Below are positions 15,210 to 22,722 of a DNA stretch of 64,000 bases, piece after piece. The notes beneath the pieces are model-generated. The model ran no database searches. It was not told where the DNA came from and worked only from the letters and a program-made list of their open reading frames with translations. Both the position numbers and the translations under genes were made by a program. Every line of letters starts with the position of its first letter. Position 1 is the first letter of the stretch. This DNA comes from Conexibacter sp. CPCC 206217 (GTDB lineage: Bacteria > Actinomycetota > Thermoleophilia > Solirubrobacterales > Solirubrobacteraceae): the NCBI RefSeq assembly GCF_030646165.1, contig NZ_JAUTDO010000009.1, positions 1 to 64,000 of the forward strand, written 5' to 3'.

Positions 15210-15644
15210 ATGGATCCGGAACTCCGCGACCGCTGGCTCGAACGTGCAGAGCGGCGGCTCTCCAGTGGTGGGATGCGGGCAGGTGCGGTGCGCACGGCAG
15301 TCGTCGAGCTGCTGGCACGCGACGGGCAGTGCCTCGTCAGCGCGCAGGAGATCACCGAGTGGCTGAAGGCCGCCGGCGTCGGCTCGCCGGCGTCTGTCTA
15401 TCGCGTGCTCGACCAGCTGTTCGCGCTGGGCCTGCTGCACCGCGTCGAGGGCCGCGACGGCATCGCGCGCTACGAGATCGCGGATCCGCACCACCACCAT
15501 CACCACATCGTCGACAGCCGCACGGGGACGGTCGACGCCTTCACCGACGAGGCGCTGGAAGCGGCGATCGCCGACGTCGCGCGGCGGCTCGGCTTCCGGC
15601 TCGACGGTCACGACGTGATTCTGCGAGGCATCAAGGAACGATGA
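15210..15644 (+). CDS. Fur-family metal regulator, Zur-like, without structural cysteines
   Basis: Regulator of 144 residues with a winged HTH (AGAVRTAVVELLARDGQCL to SPASVYRVLDQLFALGLLHR) and a metal-sensing region DPHHHHHHIVDSRTG. Family proteins usually read HHHHLVCRRCG here and carry a second CxxC at the end; both are absent, the only cysteine being in DGQCLV. It therefore lacks the structural Cys4 zinc site but keeps the histidine-rich sensory site. It is first in an operon with an anchored-repeat ABC transporter; stop and next start overlap (ATGA). Zinc is the most likely metal, with manganese as alternative. Confidence 0.85.
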   Translation: MDPELRDRWLERAERRLSSGGMRAGAVRTAVVELLARDGQCLVSAQEITEWLKAAGVGSPASVYRVLDQLFALGLLHRVEGRDGIARYEIADPHHHHHHIVDSRTGTVDAFTDEALEAAIADVARRLGFRLDGHDVILRGIKER

Positions 15645-16741
15645 GACTGGGAACTGGACTGGCTCTGGCGCTGGCGGCGGCGGGCGCGGCGGCGGGCGCG
15701 TCGCCCGCTGGCGCGGCGGTCGTGTTGCAGGACGGGCACGTCGACTACGGCGCGCGCTTGCTCGACGGCAGGCTGCGCGCGCAGGTCAAGGACGGCACCG
15801 CCGGCGCGAGCGCGGTCGTCTGGCGCGAGCCGGCGGACGTCGTGTTCCACGTTCGTCGCGCTGCTGCGACGGTCGTTCCCAGCCGTGCGGGCTTCGCGTT
15901 CCTCGGTGCGCCCGGAGCGCCGCTGTGGCTGTTGCCGCAGGTGCAGCAGCAGGGGCTTCTGTGGCCAGGCTGGAACACCGAGGAGATCGGCGCCGAGCAC
16001 GTCTCCGGCACGCTCGGCTGGTCGCTGGACGCGGTCGACGGACCGGGGCGGTTCGCGCTCTTCACCGCCGGCTCGTTCGGCGAGGTGACGAAGCTGTTCG
16101 ACAGCGGCGACGGACTGCCCGACACCGCGCAGATTCCCGTCGGTACGCATGCGCACGGCAACTGGGCCTTCAGCGCCGAGGGCCGCTATCGCCTGACCTT
16201 CACCACGCGCGCGACGCTCGCGCCCTCCGGCGGGGCGAGCGACACGCAGACGCTGACGGTCACCGTCGGCGACGTCGATCCGGCGACCGGCGAGCCGCTG
16301 CCGAGAGCCGTGCCGCCTCCCGCTGGGCCTCCGCCCGGCACCGTTCCGGGACCGGCCGGCGGCGGCAGGGAACCGGGTGGCACGACCGGCGGGGGCGGGA
16401 CGAGCGCCGACAGGGGCGGGGCCGGTGCCGGCAGCGGTTCGGCCGTCGCGAGGCCGCGCCTGACGCTGGCGGCGTCGAAGCCGCGGCTGAGCGGCCGGAC
16501 GCTGACGCTGCGGCTGCGCGTCGGCGTGCGCAGCCGGGTGCGCGCGACGGTGGTGCGCGGCAAGCATGTCGTCGCACGCAGCACGGCGCCGATCGTGTCC
16601 CCGCGCGCGCGAGCGGTCCGCCTGCGGCTGAACCGCGGCTTGCCGTCGGGGAGCTACCGCGTGCGCGTGGTGGCGTCGGCCGGGGGACGCTCGACCGTGC
16701 GCCTGCTGACGCTGCGCACACCCGGTCGCGCGCAGAGATGA
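15641..16741 (+). CDS. secreted anchor-M (actinobacterial surface-anchored repeat) protein
   Basis: Exported protein of 366 residues: signal peptide to about residue 25, one 'choice-of-anchor M'/TIGR03769-type domain (about 27-215), a Pro/Gly/Ser-rich linker, then an Arg-rich beta module from about 265 (RLTLAASKPRLSGRTLTLRL). The domain shows DGHVDYGARLLDGRL, LWLLPQ, LWPGWNTEEIG and GTHAHGNWAF; the repeated His residues may bind metal. Its C-terminal module resembles that of the 847-residue protein at 22719. No LPXTG sorting signal or transmembrane helix is seen, so wall attachment is uncertain. ATGA overlaps on both ends. Confidence 0.85.
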   Translation: MRLGTGLALALAAAGAAAGASPAGAAVVLQDGHVDYGARLLDGRLRAQVKDGTAGASAVVWREPADVVFHVRRAAATVVPSRAGFAFLGAPGAPLWLLPQVQQQGLLWPGWNTEEIGAEHVSGTLGWSLDAVDGPGRFALFTAGSFGEVTKLFDSGDGLPDTAQIPVGTHAHGNWAFSAEGRYRLTFTTRATLAPSGGASDTQTLTVTVGDVDPATGEPLPRAVPPPAGPPPGTVPGPAGGGREPGGTTGGGGTSADRGGAGAGSGSAVARPRLTLAASKPRLSGRTLTLRLRVGVRSRVRATVVRGKHVVARSTAPIVSPRARAVRLRLNRGLPSGSYRVRVVASAGGRSTVRLLTLRTPGRAQR

Positions 16742-18330
16742 GACCGACGCCGAACACGCGCGAGCTGCTGCGCGCCGCCTTCTCGGCGCGCATGTGCGCG
16801 CTGGCGCTGCTGGCGTCGCTGGGCCTGCTGTCCGGCTGCGGCGCGGCGGCGGGCCTGTCGACCTCCGACGGGCGGCTGCAGGTGATCACGACGACCGGGC
16901 TGCTGCGCGACCTCGTGAAGAACGTCGGCGGGGATCGCGTCAACGTCGTCAGCCTGGTTCCCGATCGCGGCGATCCGCACTCGTTCGAGCCGACGCTGCG
17001 CGATGTGCGGGACGTCGTCTATGCCGATGTGGCGTTCAGCAATTACATGCTGTTGGAGCAGCACAGCATCGTCACGACGCTGGACGCCAACCTCGGTGAC
17101 GGCGTGCCGAACGTCTCGCTTGCGGAGGACGCCGTCAAGTACGCGGCGGAGATCATCCCGCTGGTTGAGGACGTCAACCTCGACACCGTCTGGCTGGGGC
17201 TGCGCGCGCGCGGCGACGGCGCGCAGTATGGCGCCGATCGCTCCAGCGACGTGCTGCTGGCGGCGACCGCGGCGTCGGGCCCCGGCGACGTCTTCGGCTA
17301 CCTGACCGGAACGTTCGGCGAGGCCGAGGTGTACTTCAATTCGCGCGACGGCTTCGACGCCGCCAGCGGCTTCAAGGACGACACCGCGACGCTGCCGGCG
17401 GACGCGCACACCCACATGTCGTGGGTGTTCACCGAGCCGGGCCTCTACCGCGTGACGTTCGCCGCCAGCCTGCAGGTCGACGACACGTCGCGCCCGATCT
17501 CGCTGGGGGATGCGACGTTCACGTTCGCCGTCGGCGTCAAGCCGCCGAGCACAGCGGACGCGACGGTCCTCGACCAGGGCCACGCCGACCTGACCGTCGA
17601 CCTCGACCGCGACGAGCTGTACGTCCTCTACGACCCGCAGGGCGGCGGCGAGCAGACGCAGATCGAGTACGGCGCCGAGGCGGCGGTGATCGAGGTGCCG
17701 TCGAAGGCGATCAGCGAGATCCCGGCGGGCGCGCAGTTCAGGTTCATGGGGAAGGCGGGCGAGCAGATCTACCAGCTGCCGCAGGCGGTGCTCGGCAAGC
17801 ACGTGCACGGCGAGATCGACCCGCACCTGTGGCAGGACGTGCGCAACGCGATGTCCTACACCGAGCTGATCCGCGACACGCTGATCGACGCCGACCCCGC
17901 GGGCGCCAAGGAGTACCGGGCGAACGCCGCGGCGTACCTCGCCGAGCTGGACCGACTCGACCGCTATGTCCGCCGGACGATCGCCGCGATTCCGAGCGAT
18001 CGCCGCTACCTCGTCACGACGCATGACGCGTTCGCCTACCTCGCGCACGCCTACGGCGTCAAGATCGCCGGCTTCGTGACGCCGAACCCGGCGGTCGAGC
18101 CGTCGCTGTCGCAGCGGCGCAAGCTGACCGAGACGATCCGCAACCTGCAGGTGCCGGCGGTCTTCCTGGAGCCGAACCTCGCCGCGCGCTCCTCGACGCT
18201 GACCGAGGTCGCCAAGCAGCAGGGCATCCGCGTCTGCCCGATCTACGGCGACACCTTCGACGGCCACGTCACCAGCTACGTCCAGATGATGCGGTTCAAC
18301 GCCGATTCGCTGAAAGGTTGCCTGTCATGA
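16738..18330 (+). CDS. anchored-repeat ABC transporter substrate-binding lipoprotein (ZnuA-like)
   Basis: Cluster A-I metal-binding protein of 530 residues, lipidated at Cys34 (LLSGC). The ZnuA-like fold is split: residues 45-150 carry GDPHSFEPT (His81) and residues 355-530 carry IDPHLWQDV (His363), VTTHDAFAYLAH (His429) and IYGDTFDGHV (Asp505), the expected metal ligands. Between them an anchor-M domain is inserted, apparently with its C-terminal half first (GPGDVFGYLTGTFGEAEVYF, AHTHMSWVF) and its N-terminal half second (VLDQGHADLTVDL, IYQLPQ). It replaces the His-rich loop of ordinary ZnuA. Predicted role: capture of zinc or a related ion. Confidence 0.9.
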   Translation: MRPTPNTRELLRAAFSARMCALALLASLGLLSGCGAAAGLSTSDGRLQVITTTGLLRDLVKNVGGDRVNVVSLVPDRGDPHSFEPTLRDVRDVVYADVAFSNYMLLEQHSIVTTLDANLGDGVPNVSLAEDAVKYAAEIIPLVEDVNLDTVWLGLRARGDGAQYGADRSSDVLLAATAASGPGDVFGYLTGTFGEAEVYFNSRDGFDAASGFKDDTATLPADAHTHMSWVFTEPGLYRVTFAASLQVDDTSRPISLGDATFTFAVGVKPPSTADATVLDQGHADLTVDLDRDELYVLYDPQGGGEQTQIEYGAEAAVIEVPSKAISEIPAGAQFRFMGKAGEQIYQLPQAVLGKHVHGEIDPHLWQDVRNAMSYTELIRDTLIDADPAGAKEYRANAAAYLAELDRLDRYVRRTIAAIPSDRRYLVTTHDAFAYLAHAYGVKIAGFVTPNPAVEPSLSQRRKLTETIRNLQVPAVFLEPNLAARSSTLTEVAKQQGIRVCPIYGDTFDGHVTSYVQMMRFNADSLKGCLS

Positions 18331-19259
18331 ACCGCCGAGCGACGGGATCGCTGGTCCTGTGCCTGCTGTGCGTCGCGGCGCCCGCCGCGGCCGCCGCGGC
18401 CGACGAGCTCGACCAGCGGATCGGGGCGGGCCAAGCGGTCGCGAGCGGCCGGGCGGTGCTCTCGACGGGCCATGTCGACGTCGGCCCGCGCTTCGTCGGC
18501 GGCAGCTGGACGTTGATGATCCACGACGACACCGCGAAGGCCGACGGCGCGAGAAGCGTCTGGCGCCACACCGGCCAGACCGTGCTGCGGGTCGGCGACG
18601 AGGCGCGGATGAAGGCGCCCGACGACCCGGCCTACGGCTTTCTCGCAGCCGCGCCGGGCAGCGAGGTGTTCGTCGTGCCGCAGACGCAGAACCCCGATGT
18701 GGTGTGGGTCGGCTGGAACACCCAGGACCCGGAGGTGATGGAGACGATCGACCGCGGCGTGACGATGACGCTGACCGGCGTGCAAGGGCCCGGGTCGCTC
18801 GTCGTCTACCTGCAGTCCGGCGACTTCGCCGCGCCGAGAGTGCTGTGGGACTCGACCAGCAGAGCGAGACCGGTGTGGGTGGACGTCAACACGCACACGC
18901 ACGCCACCTGGGTCTTCTCCGAAGCGGGCGTCTACCTCGCGCGCGTGACCGTGGCCGCCGACCTCGTCGACGGCTCGAGCGTGACCGACAGCCGCGACCT
19001 GCGTTTCGCCGTCGGTACCCGTACCAGCGCCGACGCGGCCTTCGCCGCCACCAGCTCCGTCGCGCCGGGCGAGGCCGCGCCCGCGGCGAGACAGGCGACG
19101 CCGGACGGCGGCGACAGCGACGACAGCGGACCGGGCGGCACGTGGGTCGCGCTGATCGCGGTCGCGGCGGCCGCGCTGGCGGCGGCGCTCGCGGCGGTCC
19201 TCGTGCGTGGCAACCGCGCCAAGCAGCGCGCCCGCTCGGCCGGGGACGCGGGCGCATGA
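18327..19259 (+). CDS. membrane-anchored anchor-M protein
   Basis: Surface protein of 310 residues: signal peptide to about residue 25, one anchor-M domain (VLSTGHVDVGPRFVGGSW, FVVPQTQNPDVVWVGWNTQD, VNTHTHATWVFSEAG), an acidic Ser/Gly linker, and a C-terminal transmembrane helix at about 272-293 followed by a basic tail. This is the only protein of the group with an evident membrane anchor. It lies between the binding protein and the ATPase, overlapping both by ATGA, so it probably belongs physically to the transporter. Confidence 0.85.
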   Translation: MNRRATGSLVLCLLCVAAPAAAAAADELDQRIGAGQAVASGRAVLSTGHVDVGPRFVGGSWTLMIHDDTAKADGARSVWRHTGQTVLRVGDEARMKAPDDPAYGFLAAAPGSEVFVVPQTQNPDVVWVGWNTQDPEVMETIDRGVTMTLTGVQGPGSLVVYLQSGDFAAPRVLWDSTSRARPVWVDVNTHTHATWVFSEAGVYLARVTVAADLVDGSSVTDSRDLRFAVGTRTSADAAFAATSSVAPGEAAPAARQATPDGGDSDDSGPGGTWVALIAVAAAALAAALAAVLVRGNRAKQRARSAGDAGA

Positions 19260-20008
19260 GCGCGCTCCTGTCCGTTCAGAACGTGTCGGTCCGGCTCGGC
19301 GGTCGCCTCGCCCTGCGCGATGCCGTCCTCGACGTCGCGCGCGGGGAGCTGGTCGGGCTGATCGGCCCCAACGGCGCCGGCAAGACGACGCTGCTGCGGA
19401 CCGCCCTGGGCCTGCTGGCGCCGTCGAGCGGACGTGTCGAGGTCGACGGCCGCAAGGCCGCGCCGGGACGCGTCCCGATCGGCTATGTCCCGCAGCGCCA
19501 CGAGTTCGCGTGGGACTTCCCGATCTCGGTCGAGAACGTTGCGATGACGGGCCGCACCGGCAGGCTCGGGCCCCTGCGCCGCCCCGGCGTCGCCGACTGG
19601 AAGGCGGTCGACGACGCGCTCGAACGGGTCCGGATGTCCGATCTGCGGACGCGTCCCGTCGGCGAGCTCTCGGGCGGGCAGCGCCAACGCGTCCTCGTCG
19701 CCCGCGCGCTCGCGCTGCAGTCCCCTGTGCTGCTGCTCGACGAGCCGTTCACCGGCCTGGACATGCCGACGCAGGAGCTGCTGTCGGACTTGTTCCTGTC
19801 GCTCGCGCGCGAGGACCGCGCCGTGCTGATGACGACCCACGACCTGGCGGCGGCGATCTACAGCTGCGACCGGCTCGCGCTGCTCAACCAGACGATCGTC
19901 GCCGCGGGCGCCCCGCGACAGCTCGCGGGCGACGCGTCGCTGTGGACACGGACCTTCGGCATCAGCGAGCGCAGCCCGCTGCTGCGGATCCTCGCGACGG
20001 CGGCCTGA
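19256..20008 (+). CDS. anchored-repeat ABC transporter ATP-binding protein (ZnuC-like)
   Basis: Nucleotide-binding subunit of 250 residues for a metal importer. Walker A is GPNGAGKTT, the Q-loop YVPQRHEF is typical of the manganese/zinc branch, the signature is LSGGQRQRVLVARA, Walker B is VLLLDEPFTGLD and the switch His is in TTHDLAAA. It starts at ATG 19256, overlapping the previous stop, and is followed one base later by the permease start. It works with the permease at 20010 and the binding protein at 16738. Confidence 0.92.
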   Translation: MSALLSVQNVSVRLGGRLALRDAVLDVARGELVGLIGPNGAGKTTLLRTALGLLAPSSGRVEVDGRKAAPGRVPIGYVPQRHEFAWDFPISVENVAMTGRTGRLGPLRRPGVADWKAVDDALERVRMSDLRTRPVGELSGGQRQRVLVARALALQSPVLLLDEPFTGLDMPTQELLSDLFLSLAREDRAVLMTTHDLAAAIYSCDRLALLNQTIVAAGAPRQLAGDASLWTRTFGISERSPLLRILATAA

Positions 20009-20009
20009 G

Positions 20010-20861
20010 ATGTCCCCGGCCGACTTCCTCACCGATCTGCTCAACCCCGATCTCGCCTTCCTGCCGAAGGCGCTGCTGATCGCCGTGATGTCGTCGATCG
20101 TCTGCGGCGTCGTCGGCTGCTACGTCGTGCTGCGCGGGATGGCCTTCATCGGCGACGCCGTCGCCCACGCCGTCTTCCCGGGCCTTGCGGTCGCGTTCGT
20201 GCTCAGCGGCAGCCTCGTGATCGGCGGCACGATCGCCGGCATCGTGACGGCGGTCCTGGTCGCGGTCTTCTCGCAGAACCGCCGCATCAAGGAGGACTCG
20301 GTCATCGGCGTCTTCTTCGTCGCGGCGTTCGCGCTCGGCATCGTGATCATCTCCAAGGCGCCGGGCTACGCGGGCTCGCTGCAGCAGTTCCTGTTCGGCT
20401 CGATCACCGGCATCCCCGACGACGACATCTACGTCGTCGCCGGCACCGGCGTGTTCGTGCTCGGAATCGTGCTGCTGCTGCACAAGGAGCTGGTCACGAT
20501 CTCGCTGGACCGCGAGACGGCCCGCTCGATGGGCCTGAAGGTCTTCTGGCTGGACCTCGCGCTCTATGTGCTCGTGACGCTGGCGGTCGTCATCAGCGTC
20601 CAGACGATCGGGAACATCCTCGTGCTGGCGCTGCTGATCACCCCGTCGGCGACCGCCCGGCTGCTGACCGACCGCCTCGGCGTGATGATGCTGCTCGCGC
20701 CCGCGATCGGCGCCTTCTCGGCGCTCGTCGGGCTCTACGTCTCGTGGTCGTGGGACTACCCGACCGGCGGCACGATCGTGCTCGTCCTGACGGCCCTCTT
20801 CCTGCTCGCGTGGTTCTGCGCCCCGCGCCAGGGCCTGATCGCCAAGCAGCGGCTGCGCTGA
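20010..20861 (+). CDS. anchored-repeat ABC transporter permease (ZnuB-like)
   Basis: Permease of 283 residues of the metal (ABC-3) family with eight or nine membrane segments. Diagnostic stretches are GCYVVLRGMAFIGDAVAHAV near the N-terminus, LFGSITGI, and TIGNILVLALLITPSATARL. The start at 20010 follows the ATPase stop directly. A metal substrate is supported by the family, the ZnuA-like partner and the Fur-family regulator; which ion cannot be decided from sequence. Confidence 0.92.
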   Translation: MSPADFLTDLLNPDLAFLPKALLIAVMSSIVCGVVGCYVVLRGMAFIGDAVAHAVFPGLAVAFVLSGSLVIGGTIAGIVTAVLVAVFSQNRRIKEDSVIGVFFVAAFALGIVIISKAPGYAGSLQQFLFGSITGIPDDDIYVVAGTGVFVLGIVLLLHKELVTISLDRETARSMGLKVFWLDLALYVLVTLAVVISVQTIGNILVLALLITPSATARLLTDRLGVMMLLAPAIGAFSALVGLYVSWSWDYPTGGTIVLVLTALFLLAWFCAPRQGLIAKQRLR

Positions 20862-20890
20862 CGGTTTCGACAACCTCCGAAAGGATCCAG

Positions 20891-21529
20891 ATGAACAGAA
20901 CGACCCGAGGACGTGCGGCGATCGCGTTCGCGATCTGCGCGGCCGGCATGGCCGCGACAGCGCCGGTCGCGCTCGCGCGCACCGTCCTCTCGACCGGCCA
21001 CGCCGACGTGGTGGCGGCGAAGATGCGCAGCGGCAGGTTGGTGAGTCTGGTGAAGGACTCGACGCGCGGCGGCACGACTGTCTGGCGCGATCCCGCCGGC
21101 GTCACGATCCGCGTCGTGCCGAAGGCGCGCACGACGCTGCCGGCCGGGCTCGGCTTCGTCGGGCCGTCCGGTTCCCCGGCCTGGCTGATCCCGCAGGTCC
21201 AACGGGCCGGCGTCATCTGGGCCGGCTGGAACACCGAGGAGATCACGACCGCGATGGTGCGCGGTTCGATCGCGTGGACGGTGAGCAAGGTCAGCGGCCC
21301 CGGCAAGCTCGTCGTCTTCCAGACCGGCGCGTTCGGCCACGCGGACGTCCTCTTCGACAGCGGCCGGCGGATGCCGCAGACCCAGCAGATCCCGCTCGGC
21401 ACCCACGCCCACGGCAACTGGGCGTTCACCAAGCGCGGCACGTACAAATTCACCTACGCGCTTGCGGGCCGCTCCACGTCTGGAGCATCGCTGCGAGCTG
21501 CCTCGACGCTGACCTTCGTCGTCGGCTGA
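20891..21529 (+). CDS. secreted single-domain anchor-M protein
   Basis: Protein of 212 residues made of a signal peptide (to about residue 30) and one anchor-M domain ending just before the stop. It gives the cleanest copy of the domain: VLSTGHADVVAAKMRSGRL, AWLIPQVQRAGVIWAGWNTE, GTHAHGNWAFTKRGTYKFTY. No anchor or sorting signal follows, so it may be released or held by partners. AAAGGA lies just upstream of ATG 20891. Last gene of the transporter operon, followed by a strong hairpin. Confidence 0.85.
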   Translation: MNRTTRGRAAIAFAICAAGMAATAPVALARTVLSTGHADVVAAKMRSGRLVSLVKDSTRGGTTVWRDPAGVTIRVVPKARTTLPAGLGFVGPSGSPAWLIPQVQRAGVIWAGWNTEEITTAMVRGSIAWTVSKVSGPGKLVVFQTGAFGHADVLFDSGRRMPQTQQIPLGTHAHGNWAFTKRGTYKFTYALAGRSTSGASLRAASTLTFVVG

Positions 21530-21538
21530 CGGACCGGT

Positions 21539-21567
21539 GGGCGGCGGCCGCAGCGGGGCCGCCGCCC
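21539..21567. terminator. bidirectional hairpin terminator
   Basis: GGGCGGCGGCC (21539-21549) pairs perfectly with GGCCGCCGCCC (21557-21567) around a 7-base loop. It lies between the convergent ends of the transporter operon and the His-rich gene, so it can serve both strands. Confidence 0.7.
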
Positions 21568-21573
21568 GCGATC

Positions 21574-21921
21574 TCAGCCCGCGACGACCTCGAGCGTTCC
21601 GTGGAGATCGCAGTGATCCCCATGGGGGTGGTGCAGCGTGCCGTCGACGAGGTAGTCGACATGATCGCCATGGGGGATCGGGTCATGGCCGCAGTCGGGA
21701 CCGTGGGCGTGGGCGCCGTCGTGGCCGGCGGCAGGTTGCGTGTGGCCGTCGGGATGGTCGGCGTCGACGGCGATCGCGTGCTCGTCGACGTGATCCTCGT
21801 GCGGGTGGTGCAGATGACCGTCGTGGACGTAGTCGACGTGACCGTCGTGGCGGACCGCCGTGTGACCGCAGCCGGGGCCATGCTCGTGGTCGTGGTGGGG
21901 ATGCGTCGCGTGGGGGCTCAT
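21574..21921 (-). CDS. histidine-rich metal-binding protein
   Basis: Cytosolic protein of 115 residues (from ATG 21921, MSPHATHPHHDHEHG), about a quarter histidine, with GPGCGH and GPDCGH. It has two imperfect repeats, HDGHVDYVHDGHLHHPHEDH and HGDHVDYLVDGTLHHPHGDH. Such proteins store or deliver zinc or nickel. Each repeat has an HVDY element like the GHVDY start of anchor-M domains. An ATG at 21951 would add ten residues and has no better ribosome-binding site. A palindrome similar to the Zur-like boxes lies just upstream, so it probably shares the regulon. Confidence 0.8.
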   Translation of the reverse strand: MSPHATHPHHDHEHGPGCGHTAVRHDGHVDYVHDGHLHHPHEDHVDEHAIAVDADHPDGHTQPAAGHDGAHAHGPDCGHDPIPHGDHVDYLVDGTLHHPHGDHCDLHGTLEVVAG

Positions 21922-21967
21922 GCGATCGAAGGTACGACGAGCACGCGGCATCGTGAAATACATGGTG

Positions 21968-21978
21968 GTGAGACTCAC
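21968..21978. promoter_or_regulatory. candidate Zur/Fur half-box upstream of the His-rich gene
   Basis: GTGAGACTCAC is an 11-bp perfect palindrome sharing TGAGACT with the boxes at 15167 and 22048. It ends 17 bases before the upstream ATG option of the His-rich gene on the minus strand. Confidence 0.45.
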
Positions 21979-22047
21979 TCGCGTGCGTTCGCAATCCAGG
22001 TGTGCGCGTTCTCATCTCCTTGACGCGTGTCGACGCGCCTGCTTTTA

Positions 22048-22064
22048 ATGAGACTGAGTCTCAT
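22048..22064. promoter_or_regulatory. candidate Zur/Fur-box upstream of two anchor-M genes
   Basis: ATGAGACT-G-AGTCTCAT is a perfect 17-bp palindrome 22 bases before the start of the gene at 22087. It abuts a TATATC stretch that could be a -10. It closely resembles the box at the Fur-like gene, so repression by that regulator in metal-replete cells is likely. Confidence 0.6.
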
Positions 22065-22086
22065 ATATCTACCCAGAGGGGAACGC

Positions 22087-22722
22087 ATGACGACGTTCAA
22101 GCAGGTATTCGCAGGTGTGCTCGGGGCGGCGACGCTGGCGGTCGCGGCCGCCGGTCCGGCGAGCGCGGCGACGATCGACACCGGCCACGTGGACGTGCTG
22201 CACGTCGGCGTCTCCGGCAGCGCGCTGACGCTCGACATCCACGACGAGAGCGGCCCGGTCGAGTTCCCGGCGCCGGCGACCACGACGCTCGGCGTCAAGA
22301 GAGCGGCGTGGAGAACGATCACGCTCGACGGCAGAAGCGTCAGCGCGGCCGTGCTGCCCGAGACGCAGGACCCGAACCTGCTGTTCCCGGGCCTGTCGGC
22401 CGACGACCTCGTGCCGGCGCCGTTCGCCGTCGACGACGAGATCACGTACACGCTGACGAGAGCGAGCGTGCCCAGCGGCGCACGCGTCGTGGTCGCCAGC
22501 TCCAGCGACACGTTCTTCGACACCGGCACGAGCGACTTCGAGAAGGTGGCCGCGCTCGAGCAGCCCGACGAGCCGGGCGAGGAGTCGTTTCACAGTCACG
22601 GCGCATGGACGTTCACGAGAGCGGGCTCCTACGACCTGACGTTCGTCGCGACGGCGCCGCTGTTCTCCGGCTACGACGACTCGAACGCGCTGACGCTCCA
22701 CTTCGAGGTCGCCGCCCCGTGA
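22087..22722 (+). CDS. secreted divergent anchor-M protein
   Basis: Protein of 211 residues with a signal peptide (ending near ASAATID) and one divergent anchor-M domain: DTGHVDVLHVGVSGSALTLD at the start and ESFHSHGAWTFTRAGSYDLT near the end. The central WPGWNTE element is lost and replaced by DPNLLFPGLSADDLV. AGAGGGGA precedes ATG 22087. Five of six arginine codons are AGA. The stop overlaps the GTG start of the next gene, so the two form one operon behind the palindrome at 22048. Confidence 0.85.
   Translation: MTTFKQVFAGVLGAATLAVAAAGPASAATIDTGHVDVLHVGVSGSALTLDIHDESGPVEFPAPATTTLGVKRAAWRTITLDGRSVSAAVLPETQDPNLLFPGLSADDLVPAPFAVDDEITYTLTRASVPSGARVVVASSSDTFFDTGTSDFEKVAALEQPDEPGEESFHSHGAWTFTRAGSYDLTFVATAPLFSGYDDSNALTLHFEVAAP

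Noticed and set aside
15483..15510. Six consecutive His codons in the Fur-like gene as a possible cloning tag or contaminant
   Set aside because: The stretch lies at the position of the HHHH metal motif of Fur proteins inside a continuous domain, so it is native.
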